From: Planotetraspora sp. A-T 1434
Lineage (GTDB): Bacteria; Actinomycetota; Actinomycetes; Streptosporangiales; Streptosporangiaceae
Reading direction: 5' to 3'
Length of the DNA stretch: 64,000 bases
Assembly (NCBI RefSeq): GCF_025420585.1
Contig: NZ_JAOEGB010000003.1
Coordinates: 62,001 to 126,000 of the forward strand
Under the pieces are notes generated by a model, which saw only the letters and a list, made by a program, of their open reading frames with translations, had not been told where the DNA came from and searched no databases. Made by a program: the position numbers and the translations under genes. Positions 55,012-63,589 of the stretch are shown here, piece by piece; the first letter of the stretch is position 1, and each line of letters begins with the position of its first letter.

Positions 55012-55554
55012 ATGTGGCTTGCCTGGCACATGTGGCGACATGTCATCATCGGCGCCCTCCTCGCGGTGCCCCTCGCGCTGGCCGCCGCCCACCTGCTCGC
55101 CCGCCGCCGGGCGGCCAGACGGCACCCCCACCCGTTCCGTACGGCTTACGCCGACGTGTTCATGGTCGTGGGCACGGCTCCGTGGATCTGGATGATCCTC
55201 ACCCCGGGCAGCGGGTCGAACGGGGTCGATCTCGTGCCCTTCCGTGACCTCCTGGCGGTCCTCCAGGCGTCTCCCGCGTCGGCGATCGTGCAGGTCGGAG
55301 GCAATCTGCTGGTCTTCGCCGCCGTGGGGGCGCTGCTCCCGATCCGATCGGCCCGGTTCGCCCGGCCCGGCATGGTCGCCCTCGTGGCCGCCACGGGGTC
55401 CCTTACCGTCGAGTTACTTCAATACGTCCTGCGGCTCCACCGGTTCTCGTCCGTCGATGACGTGCTGCTCAACACGGCGGGTGCCGTACTCGCAGCTTCA
55501 ATGACTCAGCGTTGGCGGGCCGGTCGAATACCGGAGGGGACCGTTCCACGGTAG
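55012..55554 (+). CDS. VanZ family membrane protein
   Basis: The 180-residue protein has four to five hydrophobic helices. VFMVVGTAPWIWMILTPGSG, VDLVPFRDLLAVLQ, VQVGGNLLVFAAVGALLPI and SLTVELLQYVLRLHRFSSVD with DVLLNTAGAVLAA are the VanZ-fold motifs (VPF, GN, ExxQ, R..DxxDxxxNxxG). VanZ-like proteins are widespread in Gram-positive envelopes; a role in teicoplanin resistance is known only for VanZ itself. Monocistronic. Confidence 0.9.
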   Translation: MWLAWHMWRHVIIGALLAVPLALAAAHLLARRRAARRHPHPFRTAYADVFMVVGTAPWIWMILTPGSGSNGVDLVPFRDLLAVLQASPASAIVQVGGNLLVFAAVGALLPIRSARFARPGMVALVAATGSLTVELLQYVLRLHRFSSVDDVLLNTAGAVLAASMTQRWRAGRIPEGTVPR

Positions 55555-55705
55555 CGGTCCGCAATAACTCCCGTAGATCGCCACACAGGCACGATCCGCT
55601 CAAAATAAGCACGGGACCAACCTGCGACTCTGTGCGATCGTGGACAAGACGGGGCAAGTTCTCTGTAGACGCCAATCCCCCGTTGGTGACAGAGGGTGAT
55701 CAAAC

Positions 55706-56458
55706 GTGACGGAATCCCCAGTGCATCACGAGCCCCCGATCTATCGCCGCATCGCCGACCGGCTGCGCGATCAGATCCTGTCCGGCTCAATGAGTGATGG
55801 GGATCGGCTACCGGGCGAAAACGCACTAATGGCCGAGTACGGCATCGCACGGGCGACAGCGAGACAGGCGCTGGCCGTGCTCATCAACGAGGGCCTTGCC
55901 GTACCGCGACGAGGGTCGGGCGTCTACGTCCGGCTGTTCCGCCCGATCCGGCGACACGGGTCGCGGCGGCTTTCACGGGAGCAGTGGGGACAGGGCCGGG
56001 CGATCTGGGACTCCGACACCCGAGGCCGCTCGTACACCGTGGACGAGGTCCACATCGAGCGGGAGCCCGCGACCGAGCAGGTGGCGAGGCTGCTGGACAC
56101 CGACGACGTCTGGGTTCGCCGTCGCCGTTACCTGGTCGACGGGCGGCCCGTCCAGCTCGCCGCCTCCCACTTCCCGGCCGACCTGGTCGAGGGGACGGCG
56201 GTGACCCTGCCGGACACCGGCCCGGGCGGGGTCTACGCCCGGCTGGGAGACCTCGGCTACTCGCCGGCGCACTTCACGGAGGAGGTCCGGGCGCGGATGC
56301 CGCAACCGAAGGAGGCCGAGCTGCTCGGGCTTCCTGCGGGGACTCCGGTCATCATCATCAGCCGCATCGCGTACGCCGCGGGCGGCGTGCCGGTGGAGCT
56401 CAACGAGATGACCCTCGACGCGGCGTCCTATGTACTCCAGTACGACTTCGACGCATAG
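55706..56458 (+). CDS. GntR family regulator with UTRA domain
   Basis: The 250-residue protein has a GntR winged helix (PPIYRRIADRLRDQILSGSM, GENALMAEYGIARATARQAL) and a UTRA ligand domain (VARLLDTDDVWVRRRRYLVD, GRPVQLAASHFPADLVEGTA, GGVYARLGDLGYSPAHFTEE, LGLPAGTPVIIISRIAYAAG). It starts with GTG 55706. It is followed by a small ORF on the same strand, the pairing often seen with actinomycete GntR regulators in accessory DNA. Ligand unknown. Confidence 0.92.
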   Translation: MTESPVHHEPPIYRRIADRLRDQILSGSMSDGDRLPGENALMAEYGIARATARQALAVLINEGLAVPRRGSGVYVRLFRPIRRHGSRRLSREQWGQGRAIWDSDTRGRSYTVDEVHIEREPATEQVARLLDTDDVWVRRRRYLVDGRPVQLAASHFPADLVEGTAVTLPDTGPGGVYARLGDLGYSPAHFTEEVRARMPQPKEAELLGLPAGTPVIIISRIAYAAGGVPVELNEMTLDAASYVLQYDFDA

Positions 56459-56575
56459 GTCAAGGGGGCAACGTTGACCTGTCCCCCCCGATCATTGATT
56501 TCTCTAGAGATGTCCCGCACCTTGAGGGTGAGACGTCAAGAACAACCGGGCACACGGCGAGGGAAGGGTGAACGG

Positions 56576-56794
56576 ATGTCCTTTGACCAGCACCTCGCCG
56601 AGATCGCCCGGGAGTTTCCGGAATGGACGATTTGGCGGAGTGACGCGGGCCGGTGGTGGGCTACCCGGCATCACCCGCTCACCTCGGCCCAGCGGGACGC
56701 CGGATGCGCGATGACCATCGACGCGGACGACTCCGACGGGCTGCGCGACCAACTGCGTGAGCAAGAGGAATGTGCCACGACCGCCGATCCGTGA
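56576..56794 (+). CDS. Small hypothetical protein downstream of GntR
   Basis: The 72-residue protein begins MSFDQHLAEIAREFPEWTIW and continues RSDAGRWWATRHHPLTSAQR, a Trp-rich motif familiar from small actinomycete proteins of unknown role. It ends in an acidic tail. ATG 56576 has GGGAAGGGTG upstream. It lies 117 bases after the GntR stop and is followed by a strong hairpin. Confidence 0.75.
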   Translation: MSFDQHLAEIAREFPEWTIWRSDAGRWWATRHHPLTSAQRDAGCAMTIDADDSDGLRDQLREQEECATTADP

Positions 56795-56798
56795 GCGC

Positions 56799-56833
56799 GG
56801 AAGCCCCCGACCCTATCGGGGGCGGGGGCTTCC
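56799..56833. terminator. GC-rich hairpin terminator
   Basis: GGAAGCCCCCG pairs with CGGGGGCTTCC across positions 56799-56833, giving an 11-bp perfect stem around an inner loop that can pair further. It lies between the small ORF and the convergent DivIVA gene. There is no T-tract, as is common in actinobacteria. Confidence 0.75.
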
Positions 56834-56904
56834 GCTCCAGATCCCCCGTGGGGGCGTCGCCACTGGTGCCAATCAAACGGCGTCCCCACGGGTTCCAATC
56901 CGGA

Positions 56905-58038
56905 TCACTTGTGGGCGAGCGGCTCCTGGTCGTGGTCGGCGGCCGCCTGCCGGACCCTGCCGAAGTTGACGTCCGTGTCCTCCGCGCCCTCGATCCGGCC
57001 CGCCGGGCCGGAGACCGGGGAGACGGCCGGCGCCGGCAGCGCGGCCGGGCCCTCGTGGTGCTCCGCGTCGTCCACGATCACCCGGATCTCCTCGTCGTCC
57101 TCGTCCTCGTCGTGGGCCTGCTCGACGGCGGACTGGGCGACGACGGGCTCGTGCGCCGGGGACTGCGACTGCGCCTGGCCCTGCGACTGACCCTGTGCCG
57201 GAGCCTGCGGGACGGCCTGCGCGAACTGCGGCGCGGGCGGCAGCACGGCGGCCTCGTCGATCAGCGCGCCCGCCGCGGCCTCGCGGTGGAGCAGGTCGCC
57301 CAGGACCGACCCGATCTCGTTGAGGCGGCGCATCACCTCGGTGTGCGTGTCGGTGAGGTAGGAGACGCGGCGGCCGGTGTGCTCGTCCAGCGCCGTGACC
57401 CGCTGCTGCGCGGCGGTCAGCGTGGCCTCCGACTCCGCACGCGCCTCGCTCACCAGCCGCTCCGCCTCAAGCCTCGCGGCCGTCAGCTGCCGGTCCGCCT
57501 CCGCGCGAGCGTCGCGCAGGGTGTCCTCGGCCTCGGCGCGGGCCGCCCCCAGGGTCTCCTCGGCATCCGAACCGGCCTGCGAGAGCAGCCGCTCGGCGGC
57601 GGAGGTGGCGTCGGCGACCCTGCGCTCGGCCTCCTCCTGCGCGGCGGTCCTGATCGAGTCGGCCTGCTCGCGCGCAGACGCCACCAGCCGCTCGGCCTCC
57701 GCCGCCGCGTTGTCGCGCAGGCGGGCGGCCTCCGACTCGGACGCCTCCTTGTTGGCCGCCGCCTCCTCATGGGCCAGCTTCAGGATCTGGCTCAGCCGCT
57801 CGCCCAGCTCGTCGGGGTTCTGCGGGGACTCCGTCAGCTTCCGGCGCGCGTCGGCGAGCTCGATGCGGCTCTGCTCGGCCTGGTCGATGGTGCGCGCGAG
57901 CCGCTCCTCCAGGTCCCGGATCTGGTTACGGGTCCGGATCATGTAGTCGTGAACCTGGCGGCGGCTGTATCCGCGCATGACGACCTCGAAGGAGTCGTCA
58001 CTCATGAGTTCGGGGAAGTTCTCGGTCTGGTTCGTCAT
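56905..58038 (-). CDS. DivIVA-domain coiled-coil protein
   Basis: The 377-residue protein has an N-terminal DivIVA-like segment (SFEVVMRGYSRRQVHDYMIR) and then a long coiled coil (about residues 35-250) of Ala/Glu/Arg heptads, such as EAERLVASAREQADSIRTAA and ARAEAEDTLRDARAEADRQL. A Pro/Gln-rich and acidic tail (HDEDEDDEEIRVIVDD) follows. This layout matches the actinomycete cytoskeletal FilP/Scy-like or 'cellulose-binding' proteins involved in polar growth. I chose ATG 58038; a GTG 39 bases upstream is also in frame. It is monocistronic. Confidence 0.88.
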   Translation of the reverse strand: MTNQTENFPELMSDDSFEVVMRGYSRRQVHDYMIRTRNQIRDLEERLARTIDQAEQSRIELADARRKLTESPQNPDELGERLSQILKLAHEEAAANKEASESEAARLRDNAAAEAERLVASAREQADSIRTAAQEEAERRVADATSAAERLLSQAGSDAEETLGAARAEAEDTLRDARAEADRQLTAARLEAERLVSEARAESEATLTAAQQRVTALDEHTGRRVSYLTDTHTEVMRRLNEIGSVLGDLLHREAAAGALIDEAAVLPPAPQFAQAVPQAPAQGQSQGQAQSQSPAHEPVVAQSAVEQAHDEDEDDEEIRVIVDDAEHHEGPAALPAPAVSPVSGPAGRIEGAEDTDVNFGRVRQAAADHDQEPLAHK

Positions 58039-58195
58039 GAGAGGCCCTGGGGGTTTGAAGTTAGAGACGGTACGCACGTCAGGACACGACTTTCCTGCTA
58101 TCCGCCGGACATCGCAACCCGAACGCCACAGCTCCTGGGGAAAAATGCAGGATACCGGCCACGAGCGCCGGTGACCCCCGTGGGATCATGGCGGC

Positions 58196-58726
58196 ATGCC
58201 GTACATCGCCGGTCTTGACGACGACGCCACGCCCATCATCCACCCAGAGGCCTGGGTGGCGCCCGGAGCGGTGATCGTCGGCAGGGTGCGCCTCGGCCGC
58301 GCCTCGAACGTCTGGTACGGCTCGGTCCTGCGCGGCGAGGACGAGTGGATCGAGGTCGGCGCGGAGTGCAACATCCAGGACCTGTGCTGCCTGCACGCCG
58401 ACCCCGGAGAGCCGGCGATCCTGGAGGATCGGGTCAGCCTCGGCCACCGGGCGATGGTCCACGGCGCCCACGTCGAGGAGGGCGCGCTCGTCGGCATCGG
58501 GGCGATCGTGCTCGGCGGCGCGGTGGTGGGCGCGGGGTCGCTGATCGCGGCCGGCGCGGTCGTGACGCCGGGCAAGAAGGTGCCCGCGGGCGTGCTGGTG
58601 GCGGGGGTGCCGGGGAAGGTCGTCCGCGAGCTCACCGACGACGACCGGGCCTCCTTCGCAAATACTCCGGGAAGCTACCTCGCCAAGGCCCGCCGTCACC
58701 GAGCGGCAACGGAACTGTCCCGCTGA
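58196..58726 (+). CDS. Gamma-class carbonic anhydrase family protein
   Basis: The 176-residue left-handed beta-helix protein has PEAWVAPGAVIVGRVRLGRA, SNVWYGSVLRGEDEWIEVGA, NIQDLCCLHADPG and VSLGHRAMVHGAHVEEGALV; the three His are the metal ligands of gamma carbonic anhydrases. GVPGKVVREL follows. Whether it hydrates CO2 is not certain, since many family members lack activity. Its last 95 bases overlap the 3' end of the convergent EEP-family gene. Confidence 0.92.
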   Translation: MPYIAGLDDDATPIIHPEAWVAPGAVIVGRVRLGRASNVWYGSVLRGEDEWIEVGAECNIQDLCCLHADPGEPAILEDRVSLGHRAMVHGAHVEEGALVGIGAIVLGGAVVGAGSLIAAGAVVTPGKKVPAGVLVAGVPGKVVRELTDDDRASFANTPGSYLAKARRHRAATELSR

Positions 58727-59645
58727 ACGTGCCCGCCAGCACGCGGTGATCGGACAGCTCCGGACTTGTTCTGATCACCTCCGCGTGCACGGGCCGGAAG
58801 ACGTCCTCGGTCGCGAAGACGTAGTCGATCTTGCGGCCTCCCCTGGTGGTGGGGTCGCCGCCCCGTCGGGCTGTCCCGTCCGTCCCGGTGTCCACCTCGG
58901 CGTAGTTCCCGGTGCCGAGGCCGAGGCCGTACATCGGGGTGAGCTCGGGGTCCTGCGGCTTGCGGTTGAAGTCGCCGCCGAGGATGACCGGGCTGCCGTC
59001 GGCGTAGGGGGCGAGGAGGCGGGCCACCTGCCGGGGCGACTCGCTGTCCGAGATGTGGGTCACGCAGCTCACCGAACGGCGCGGCCCGACCATCGCGCGC
59101 GCGCAGAGCAGGCCGCGCGGGTGGACCCGGGAGCCGGGGCCGGGCTTGAGGTCCACGGAGAGCCGCCGGCGGAGCGGCGGCCCGAGGAGCGGCCCCTTGA
59201 GCGCGAGGGCCAGGCCGAAGGTCTTGCCGTCCGGCGGCGTCGTCCTCTTGGTAAGCGCCCCCCACAGCCGGCGGCACCGATCCCGCCCGTCGGGAGCGGG
59301 CGCTTCGTCGATGCCGAACCACACCATCCGGTAGTCGGGGAGCTTCCGTTTCAGCAGGTCGACCTGGGCGTAGCACATCTCCGTGAAGGAGGCCACGTCC
59401 ACGTTCCTGCTCCGGATGAGCGCGGAGACCTCGCCGGCCCAGGCACGCCTCCGCTTCGGGGTCAGATCGGCGGCGCAGGTGTTGTCCCTGTTGTTGGCGG
59501 CGCAGACGTTGTAGGTCAGCACGTTGACCAGATAGTCGCCCGGGCCCTGATCGTACGGCGCGGCCGCGGCGATTCCCGTCGTGATCGCGATCGTCGCGGC
59601 CACAAATCCCCCCATAGCGGGAGACGGTAACCGAGCGACGATCAA
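58632..59645 (-). CDS. Secreted endonuclease/exonuclease/phosphatase family protein
   Basis: The 337-residue protein starts with an export signal (MIVARLPSPAMGGFVAATIA). The EEP core follows: LVNVLTYNVCAANNRDNTCA, VDVASFTEMCYAQVDLLKRK with the metal-binding Glu, ARLLAPYADGSPVILGGDFN with the catalytic Asp-x-Asn, KIDYVFATEDVF and TSPELSDHRVLAGTF. I chose TTG 59645, which forms a TTGA overlap with the upstream stop and gives the signal its Arg; ATG 59615 lacks any positive charge. It could be a secreted nuclease or sphingomyelinase/phosphodiesterase. Confidence 0.88.
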   Translation of the reverse strand: MIVARLPSPAMGGFVAATIAITTGIAAAAPYDQGPGDYLVNVLTYNVCAANNRDNTCAADLTPKRRRAWAGEVSALIRSRNVDVASFTEMCYAQVDLLKRKLPDYRMVWFGIDEAPAPDGRDRCRRLWGALTKRTTPPDGKTFGLALALKGPLLGPPLRRRLSVDLKPGPGSRVHPRGLLCARAMVGPRRSVSCVTHISDSESPRQVARLLAPYADGSPVILGGDFNRKPQDPELTPMYGLGLGTGNYAEVDTGTDGTARRGGDPTTRGGRKIDYVFATEDVFRPVHAEVIRTSPELSDHRVLAGTFSGTVPLPLGDGGPWRGSFPEYLRRRPGRRR

Positions 59646-60856
59646 CCCACCCAGGCACCAGTGGTGAAATTTCCTACATTGATTGCCATAACGGGCGCGG
59701 CGATCGCCAAGTAGGCCATGAAGACCCACGGCCTGCGGGCGCCCGTGATGCCGACGGCCAGGTAGAGCGGCCACCACAGCAGCGAGGCCCGTCCCACCGA
59801 CATGTAGAACGACGACATCGCGAGCAGGGCCACCGCCTGCGGCGCGAGGTAGGCCACGTTGCCCCACCGCCGCCGGGCGAGCTCCAGGAGGATGAGCCCG
59901 ACCAGCACGGCCCCCGCGATCATCTCCTCGCGGTAGGACGTCTGCAGGACACCCACCTCCAGCGAGCGGTGCCACGTGTTGAGGAACGCCTCCTTCGGCG
60001 ATACGGCATAGCGGCCCCAGTACTCGGCCTCCGCGTGCTTCCAGGCCAGCCAGTCGCCCGTACGGGAGTGCAAGTAGGCCATGTAGGCGAGCACCGGAAC
60101 GCCCGGCAGCGCCAGCCAGGCCGCCTTCCGCCACCCCGTCGCGCGCAGGCCGTTCTCCGCGACCAGGAACTGTACGGCCAGGCCGGCGGCGAGAAAGAGA
60201 CCGGAGATGCGGACGGAGGACGCGAGGGCGGCGCAGACGGCGGCCGCCTCCCAGCGCCCCCGCCGCGCGAGCAGCCACGCGGGGATCGCCAGCGCGAGGA
60301 AGAGCGCCTCCGAGTAGCCGGCCAGCATGAAGACGGCGAACGGGCTGAGGAAGAACGCCAGGACCGTCCAGGTGCCGGTGCCCTCCCGGAACGACTCGCT
60401 CAGCCGCGACAGCGCCACCGCGACGACCGCGCTCGCGACGAGCGAGACGAGCACGATGGCGAGGCTCCAGTCCGTGATGATGACGTGCAGATAGCGCAGG
60501 AGCAGCGGCATGCCGGGGAAGAACGCCGTCAGCTTCGGAGCGTCCGGCATGCCCGGGGAGCCGTCGTAGCCGAACTGGGCGATGGCGATGAAGTTGTCGG
60601 AGTCCCACGGCGTGAGCCGGTCGAGGAACGGGGCCTCGGTCCGGCCCGGCGCCGCGAGCACCATGTAGATGTAGGTGGCTACGTGCCAGAAGAACCAGAT
60701 GAGCAACGCCGTACGGTCGGCCTTCGAGCCGGGCCACCGTCCTCGTGTCGCGGCGTCCTGGGGGTTCGGGGCCGTGTGCGGCGGGTCCGCCTGTGGGGTC
60801 GCCTGGGGGGTCGCCTGGGGGGTCGCCACAGCCTGCTCGATCTCGGTCACGACCAT
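59642..60856 (-). CDS. PIG-V-like mannosyltransferase family membrane protein
   Basis: The 404-residue protein begins with a cytosolic tail containing ATPQATPQATPQA (from 12-bp repeats). About nine hydrophobic helices follow. The first outer loop reads APFLDRLTPWDSDNFIAIAQ, with the WDS/N acidic motif of PIG-V GT-C mannosyltransferases, then FGYDGSPGMPDAPKLTAFFP. FFLSPFAVFMLAGYSEALFL and SSVRISGLFLAAGLAVQFLV also match that family. It probably uses a polyprenyl-phosphate mannose donor to mannosylate an envelope lipid or protein. It is coupled to the EEP gene by a TTGA overlap. Confidence 0.88.
   Translation of the reverse strand: MVVTEIEQAVATPQATPQATPQADPPHTAPNPQDAATRGRWPGSKADRTALLIWFFWHVATYIYMVLAAPGRTEAPFLDRLTPWDSDNFIAIAQFGYDGSPGMPDAPKLTAFFPGMPLLLRYLHVIITDWSLAIVLVSLVASAVVAVALSRLSESFREGTGTWTVLAFFLSPFAVFMLAGYSEALFLALAIPAWLLARRGRWEAAAVCAALASSVRISGLFLAAGLAVQFLVAENGLRATGWRKAAWLALPGVPVLAYMAYLHSRTGDWLAWKHAEAEYWGRYAVSPKEAFLNTWHRSLEVGVLQTSYREEMIAGAVLVGLILLELARRRWGNVAYLAPQAVALLAMSSFYMSVGRASLLWWPLYLAVGITGARRPWVFMAYLAIAAPVMAINVGNFTTGAWVG
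60801..60836. repeat. 12-bp repeats in the N-terminus of the PIG-V-like gene
   Basis: GGGGTCGCCTGG-type units recur about three times in 12-bp phase and encode Ala-Thr-Pro-Gln. Confidence 0.7.
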
Positions 60857-61033
60857 CTATGGAATACGTCACAAGCAGTCCATGCCAAGAGCCTTTGCGG
60901 AGATATGCGAGGACTTCGGAGGAGCATCCGCATATGCCCAGCTCATGCGTCTATGGCCGGAAAAGATTCTCCTGGGCGGGGCCGGACCTCCGTCGGAGAG
61001 TCGCATGTCGGTGTCCGCAACTACCATGGCCGC

Positions 61034-62440
61034 GTGCAGTGGGGCGGGCAATGGGACGGGTTCACGGCGATGGAGCAGGACGTGCGCTCCCTCGTCGCCG
61101 ATCCCCGCTGGACCACGCTTCCACCCCTCGCTCGGGCCCAGGCGATCGCCCAGCGGGCGCTGGTGACCCCCGACGGCTCCCGGTGGCTGTTCGGCGCCCA
61201 CGCGAGGTGGTACCGGCTGGATCGGGTCGACGGCCGCTGGCACCTGTCCGCGCCGCCCCTGCATCCGGCCGTCCGGTCGGGCGCCCGGCCGCTGGCGCCA
61301 CCCGCCGGCGTCCCCCACCTGCTGATCCCCTCCGGGGCCGACTTCGCCTTCGACCGCGGCTCCACGCAGGCGTTCGTCGGGCCGGACGTGCCGCGTGAGG
61401 TCACCGAGCGGGTGAGGGCGGTGCTCATGGCCCACCGCGGCCTGCGCCGCGCGGAGTTCCCGCTGGCCGAGAGCGACTTCCAGGAGGTCTTCGCGCGCGA
61501 CGTGGCGAGCACGGTGGCCGCCGTGTGGGGCACGATCATGTGGTGCGCCTACGCGCCCGCCTTCGACGGCAACGAGGTGCTGCTGTCGATGTTCGGGGAG
61601 TTCCTCGCCCGGCCGCTTCCGGGGGACGACTGGGTGCGCTGGCTGCCGGCGGTGTCGCTGGACTCGCTCGCCGCCCTCTACGCCGAGCGGATGCTGTCCG
61701 GCGCGGAGGAGGCCGGGCTGCGCCTCGCCGCGCTGATGGCCGAGACCGCCACCGCGCTCCGCGCCGACACCCGCTTCCGGCCGCGCGCGGACGCGCTGCT
61801 CTCGATGACCGAGCCGCTCCTGGCCCAGCCGTGGCTCGACCACCACGCCCTCCCCAGCGGTGCCGTACGGCAGGCGTGGCTGGCGCGGTGCCCGCCGCAC
61901 CTCGCGGGGGCGACCCTGCCGGAGACCTCCCCCGGGGAGCACTTCCGCCACAGCCTCTACGACCTGGTCGAGGCGCTGGGCTACACGGCGGCCCGGGGGC
62001 TCGACCCGCGGTCGGCCGCCGCCTCGCTGCTCGCCGCCGACGTGGCGGGCCTGCTCTCCGGGGCACCCTCGACCGCCGAGGTGGTGACGCAGCTCTACCC
62101 CTGGATGGACGACGAACTGCGGCACGGGTTCTACGTCTCCCTCGCCGACCCGTCGCATCCTCTGCGCGGATGCTGGCCGTCCGAGGGCGAGCTTCCCCCG
62201 ATGCTCGCGGCGCCCGACCGCGGCACGGCCGCCGCCCTGCTGGGATCGGCGTACGCCACCGGTCTCGCCTGGTGCCGCCTCACGGGCACGGCGCCGCCGC
62301 CCCGGGGCTTCGCCGTCTCCTCGGCGGTCGTCCAGTGCCTCATCCACCAGCGCGACGACCCGCTCCCCGAGCCCGGCACCGGGAGCTTCCCGCACGACCC
62401 CGACGGAACAGGCTGGCTCTTCGACAACGCCCAACGCTGA
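61034..62440 (+). CDS. Hypothetical protein, 468 aa, unrecognised family
   Basis: From GTG 61034 the product begins VQWGGQWDGFTAMEQDVRSL and shows no domain I recognise. It is acidic and Ala/Leu-rich with helical periodicity (FRHSLYDLVEALGYTAARGL, LLGSAYATGLAWCRLTG). There is no signal peptide or membrane helix, so it is probably cytosolic. An ATG at 61070 is a possible later start, and frames running back to 59969 only reflect the opposite strand. It stands alone between the mannosyltransferase gene (divergent) and the Fic gene. Confidence 0.75.
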   Translation: MQWGGQWDGFTAMEQDVRSLVADPRWTTLPPLARAQAIAQRALVTPDGSRWLFGAHARWYRLDRVDGRWHLSAPPLHPAVRSGARPLAPPAGVPHLLIPSGADFAFDRGSTQAFVGPDVPREVTERVRAVLMAHRGLRRAEFPLAESDFQEVFARDVASTVAAVWGTIMWCAYAPAFDGNEVLLSMFGEFLARPLPGDDWVRWLPAVSLDSLAALYAERMLSGAEEAGLRLAALMAETATALRADTRFRPRADALLSMTEPLLAQPWLDHHALPSGAVRQAWLARCPPHLAGATLPETSPGEHFRHSLYDLVEALGYTAARGLDPRSAAASLLAADVAGLLSGAPSTAEVVTQLYPWMDDELRHGFYVSLADPSHPLRGCWPSEGELPPMLAAPDRGTAAALLGSAYATGLAWCRLTGTAPPPRGFAVSSAVVQCLIHQRDDPLPEPGTGSFPHDPDGTGWLFDNAQR

Positions 62441-62497
62441 AACGGCCAGGTCGTGGATGACTGGTTTACTGCTTCCCCCCATGCAGAGCCCTTGAAG

Positions 62498-62534
62498 TTG
62501 ATAAGTTCATTTGAGTAGCCATACGGCTTATCAA
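62498..62534. promoter_or_regulatory. Inverted repeat upstream of the Fic gene
   Basis: TTGATAAG (62498-62505) and CTTATCAA (62527-62534) are perfect inverted copies 21 bases apart, ending 26 bases before the Fic GTG. Symmetry and position suggest an operator or a stem in the leader. Confidence 0.55.
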
Positions 62535-62560
62535 GTTGAGGCCAGAGCCATGCGGGGGGT

Positions 62561-63589
62561 GTGGTGGCGGGAAGGGGACGCCCAAGCAGGGCCACAGTTT
62601 ACGGACGGCTGGATCGCGCGCTCAGGGAACTGAACCAACGCCTCGGTGGTCTTCCGAACCCGATGGAGGCAGAGGACATCTGGTCAGACATCTGGCACCA
62701 GGAGGCGCACCACTCGACTGCCCTGGAGGGCAACACGCTGGTGTTACGTGAAGTGCAAGCTTTGCTGGACCAGGGGCGGGCGGTCGGCGCCAAGCCGCTA
62801 CGGGAGTACAACGAGGTCCAAGGTTACGCGGCGGCCGCCAAGTGGGTGTACGGCCAGGCATTGGAGCCGGACGCGTGGCATGACAACAAGTTGATCAGTC
62901 TGAGCGAACTCCGGCACATCCACCACACGGCGATGACGCCAGTGTGGGACGTCGCACCGCATCCGGACGCGGGCGACCGAGAGGGGCCGGGTAACTTTCG
63001 AGAGCACGACATACATCCATTCACCGAAGGGATGACGCCACCCTCGTGGCCTCTCGTGCCGGGGCTGGTTCAGGGGTGGGTAGACGACGTCTGCGAAGCA
63101 GGCCGGAAGCTGGATAACCAGGAAGACCTCGGCCACCCACTGCCAGAGGAGCTTGCCAGGATCCACAACTCGTTCGAGCGGATCCATCCCTTCATCGATG
63201 GCAACGGCCGAACGGGGCGCCTGGTCCTCAACCTCATTCTGGTACGCCTCGGTTACCCCCCGATCATCGTGCTGAAGCAGCAACGCGAGGCTTACCTGAC
63301 CGCCATGCGACGGGCGGACATCGGCGATTACGGCGCTCTGGGGGAACTGATCGCTCGAGCCATGGAGGACAACCTCAACCGCTTCATAGTGCCCAACGTA
63401 GCGGGCCCCGCACGCCTGGTCCCTCTGGCGGCCCTGGTGGACGACGAGTTCACGATCAACGCTCTACGCCAAGCAGCGCAGCGGGGCCGCCTCAACGCCC
63501 TCCAAGGCGCCGACGGTGTCTGGAGATCGTCCCTGAAGTCCCTCGATGCCTACCGCGCTTCGAAGAACAAGCGACGCCCGAAGGCCTAG
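62561..63589 (+). CDS. Fic family AMP-transferase
   Basis: The 342-residue protein has an N-terminal domain with the inhibitory helix motif HSTALEGN (the S/T-x3-E-G/N pattern of class II Fic proteins). The catalytic loop ERIHPFIDGNGRTGRLVLNL has the active-site His, the metal-binding Asp and the final Arg. LIREVQ-like helix LREVQALLDQ and REYNEVQGYAAAAKWVYG precede it, and a C-terminal wHTH-like part has ALRQAAQRGRLNALQGADG. It likely AMPylates a target protein and is self-inhibited. No separate antitoxin gene is seen nearby. Confidence 0.92.
   Translation: MVAGRGRPSRATVYGRLDRALRELNQRLGGLPNPMEAEDIWSDIWHQEAHHSTALEGNTLVLREVQALLDQGRAVGAKPLREYNEVQGYAAAAKWVYGQALEPDAWHDNKLISLSELRHIHHTAMTPVWDVAPHPDAGDREGPGNFREHDIHPFTEGMTPPSWPLVPGLVQGWVDDVCEAGRKLDNQEDLGHPLPEELARIHNSFERIHPFIDGNGRTGRLVLNLILVRLGYPPIIVLKQQREAYLTAMRRADIGDYGALGELIARAMEDNLNRFIVPNVAGPARLVPLAALVDDEFTINALRQAAQRGRLNALQGADGVWRSSLKSLDAYRASKNKRRPKA

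Noticed and set aside
59969-61033. N-terminal 355 codons of a very long rightward ORF (59969-62440)
   Set aside because: This part is Arg/Glu/Gly-rich antisense of the PIG-V-like gene. The true gene starts near 61034.
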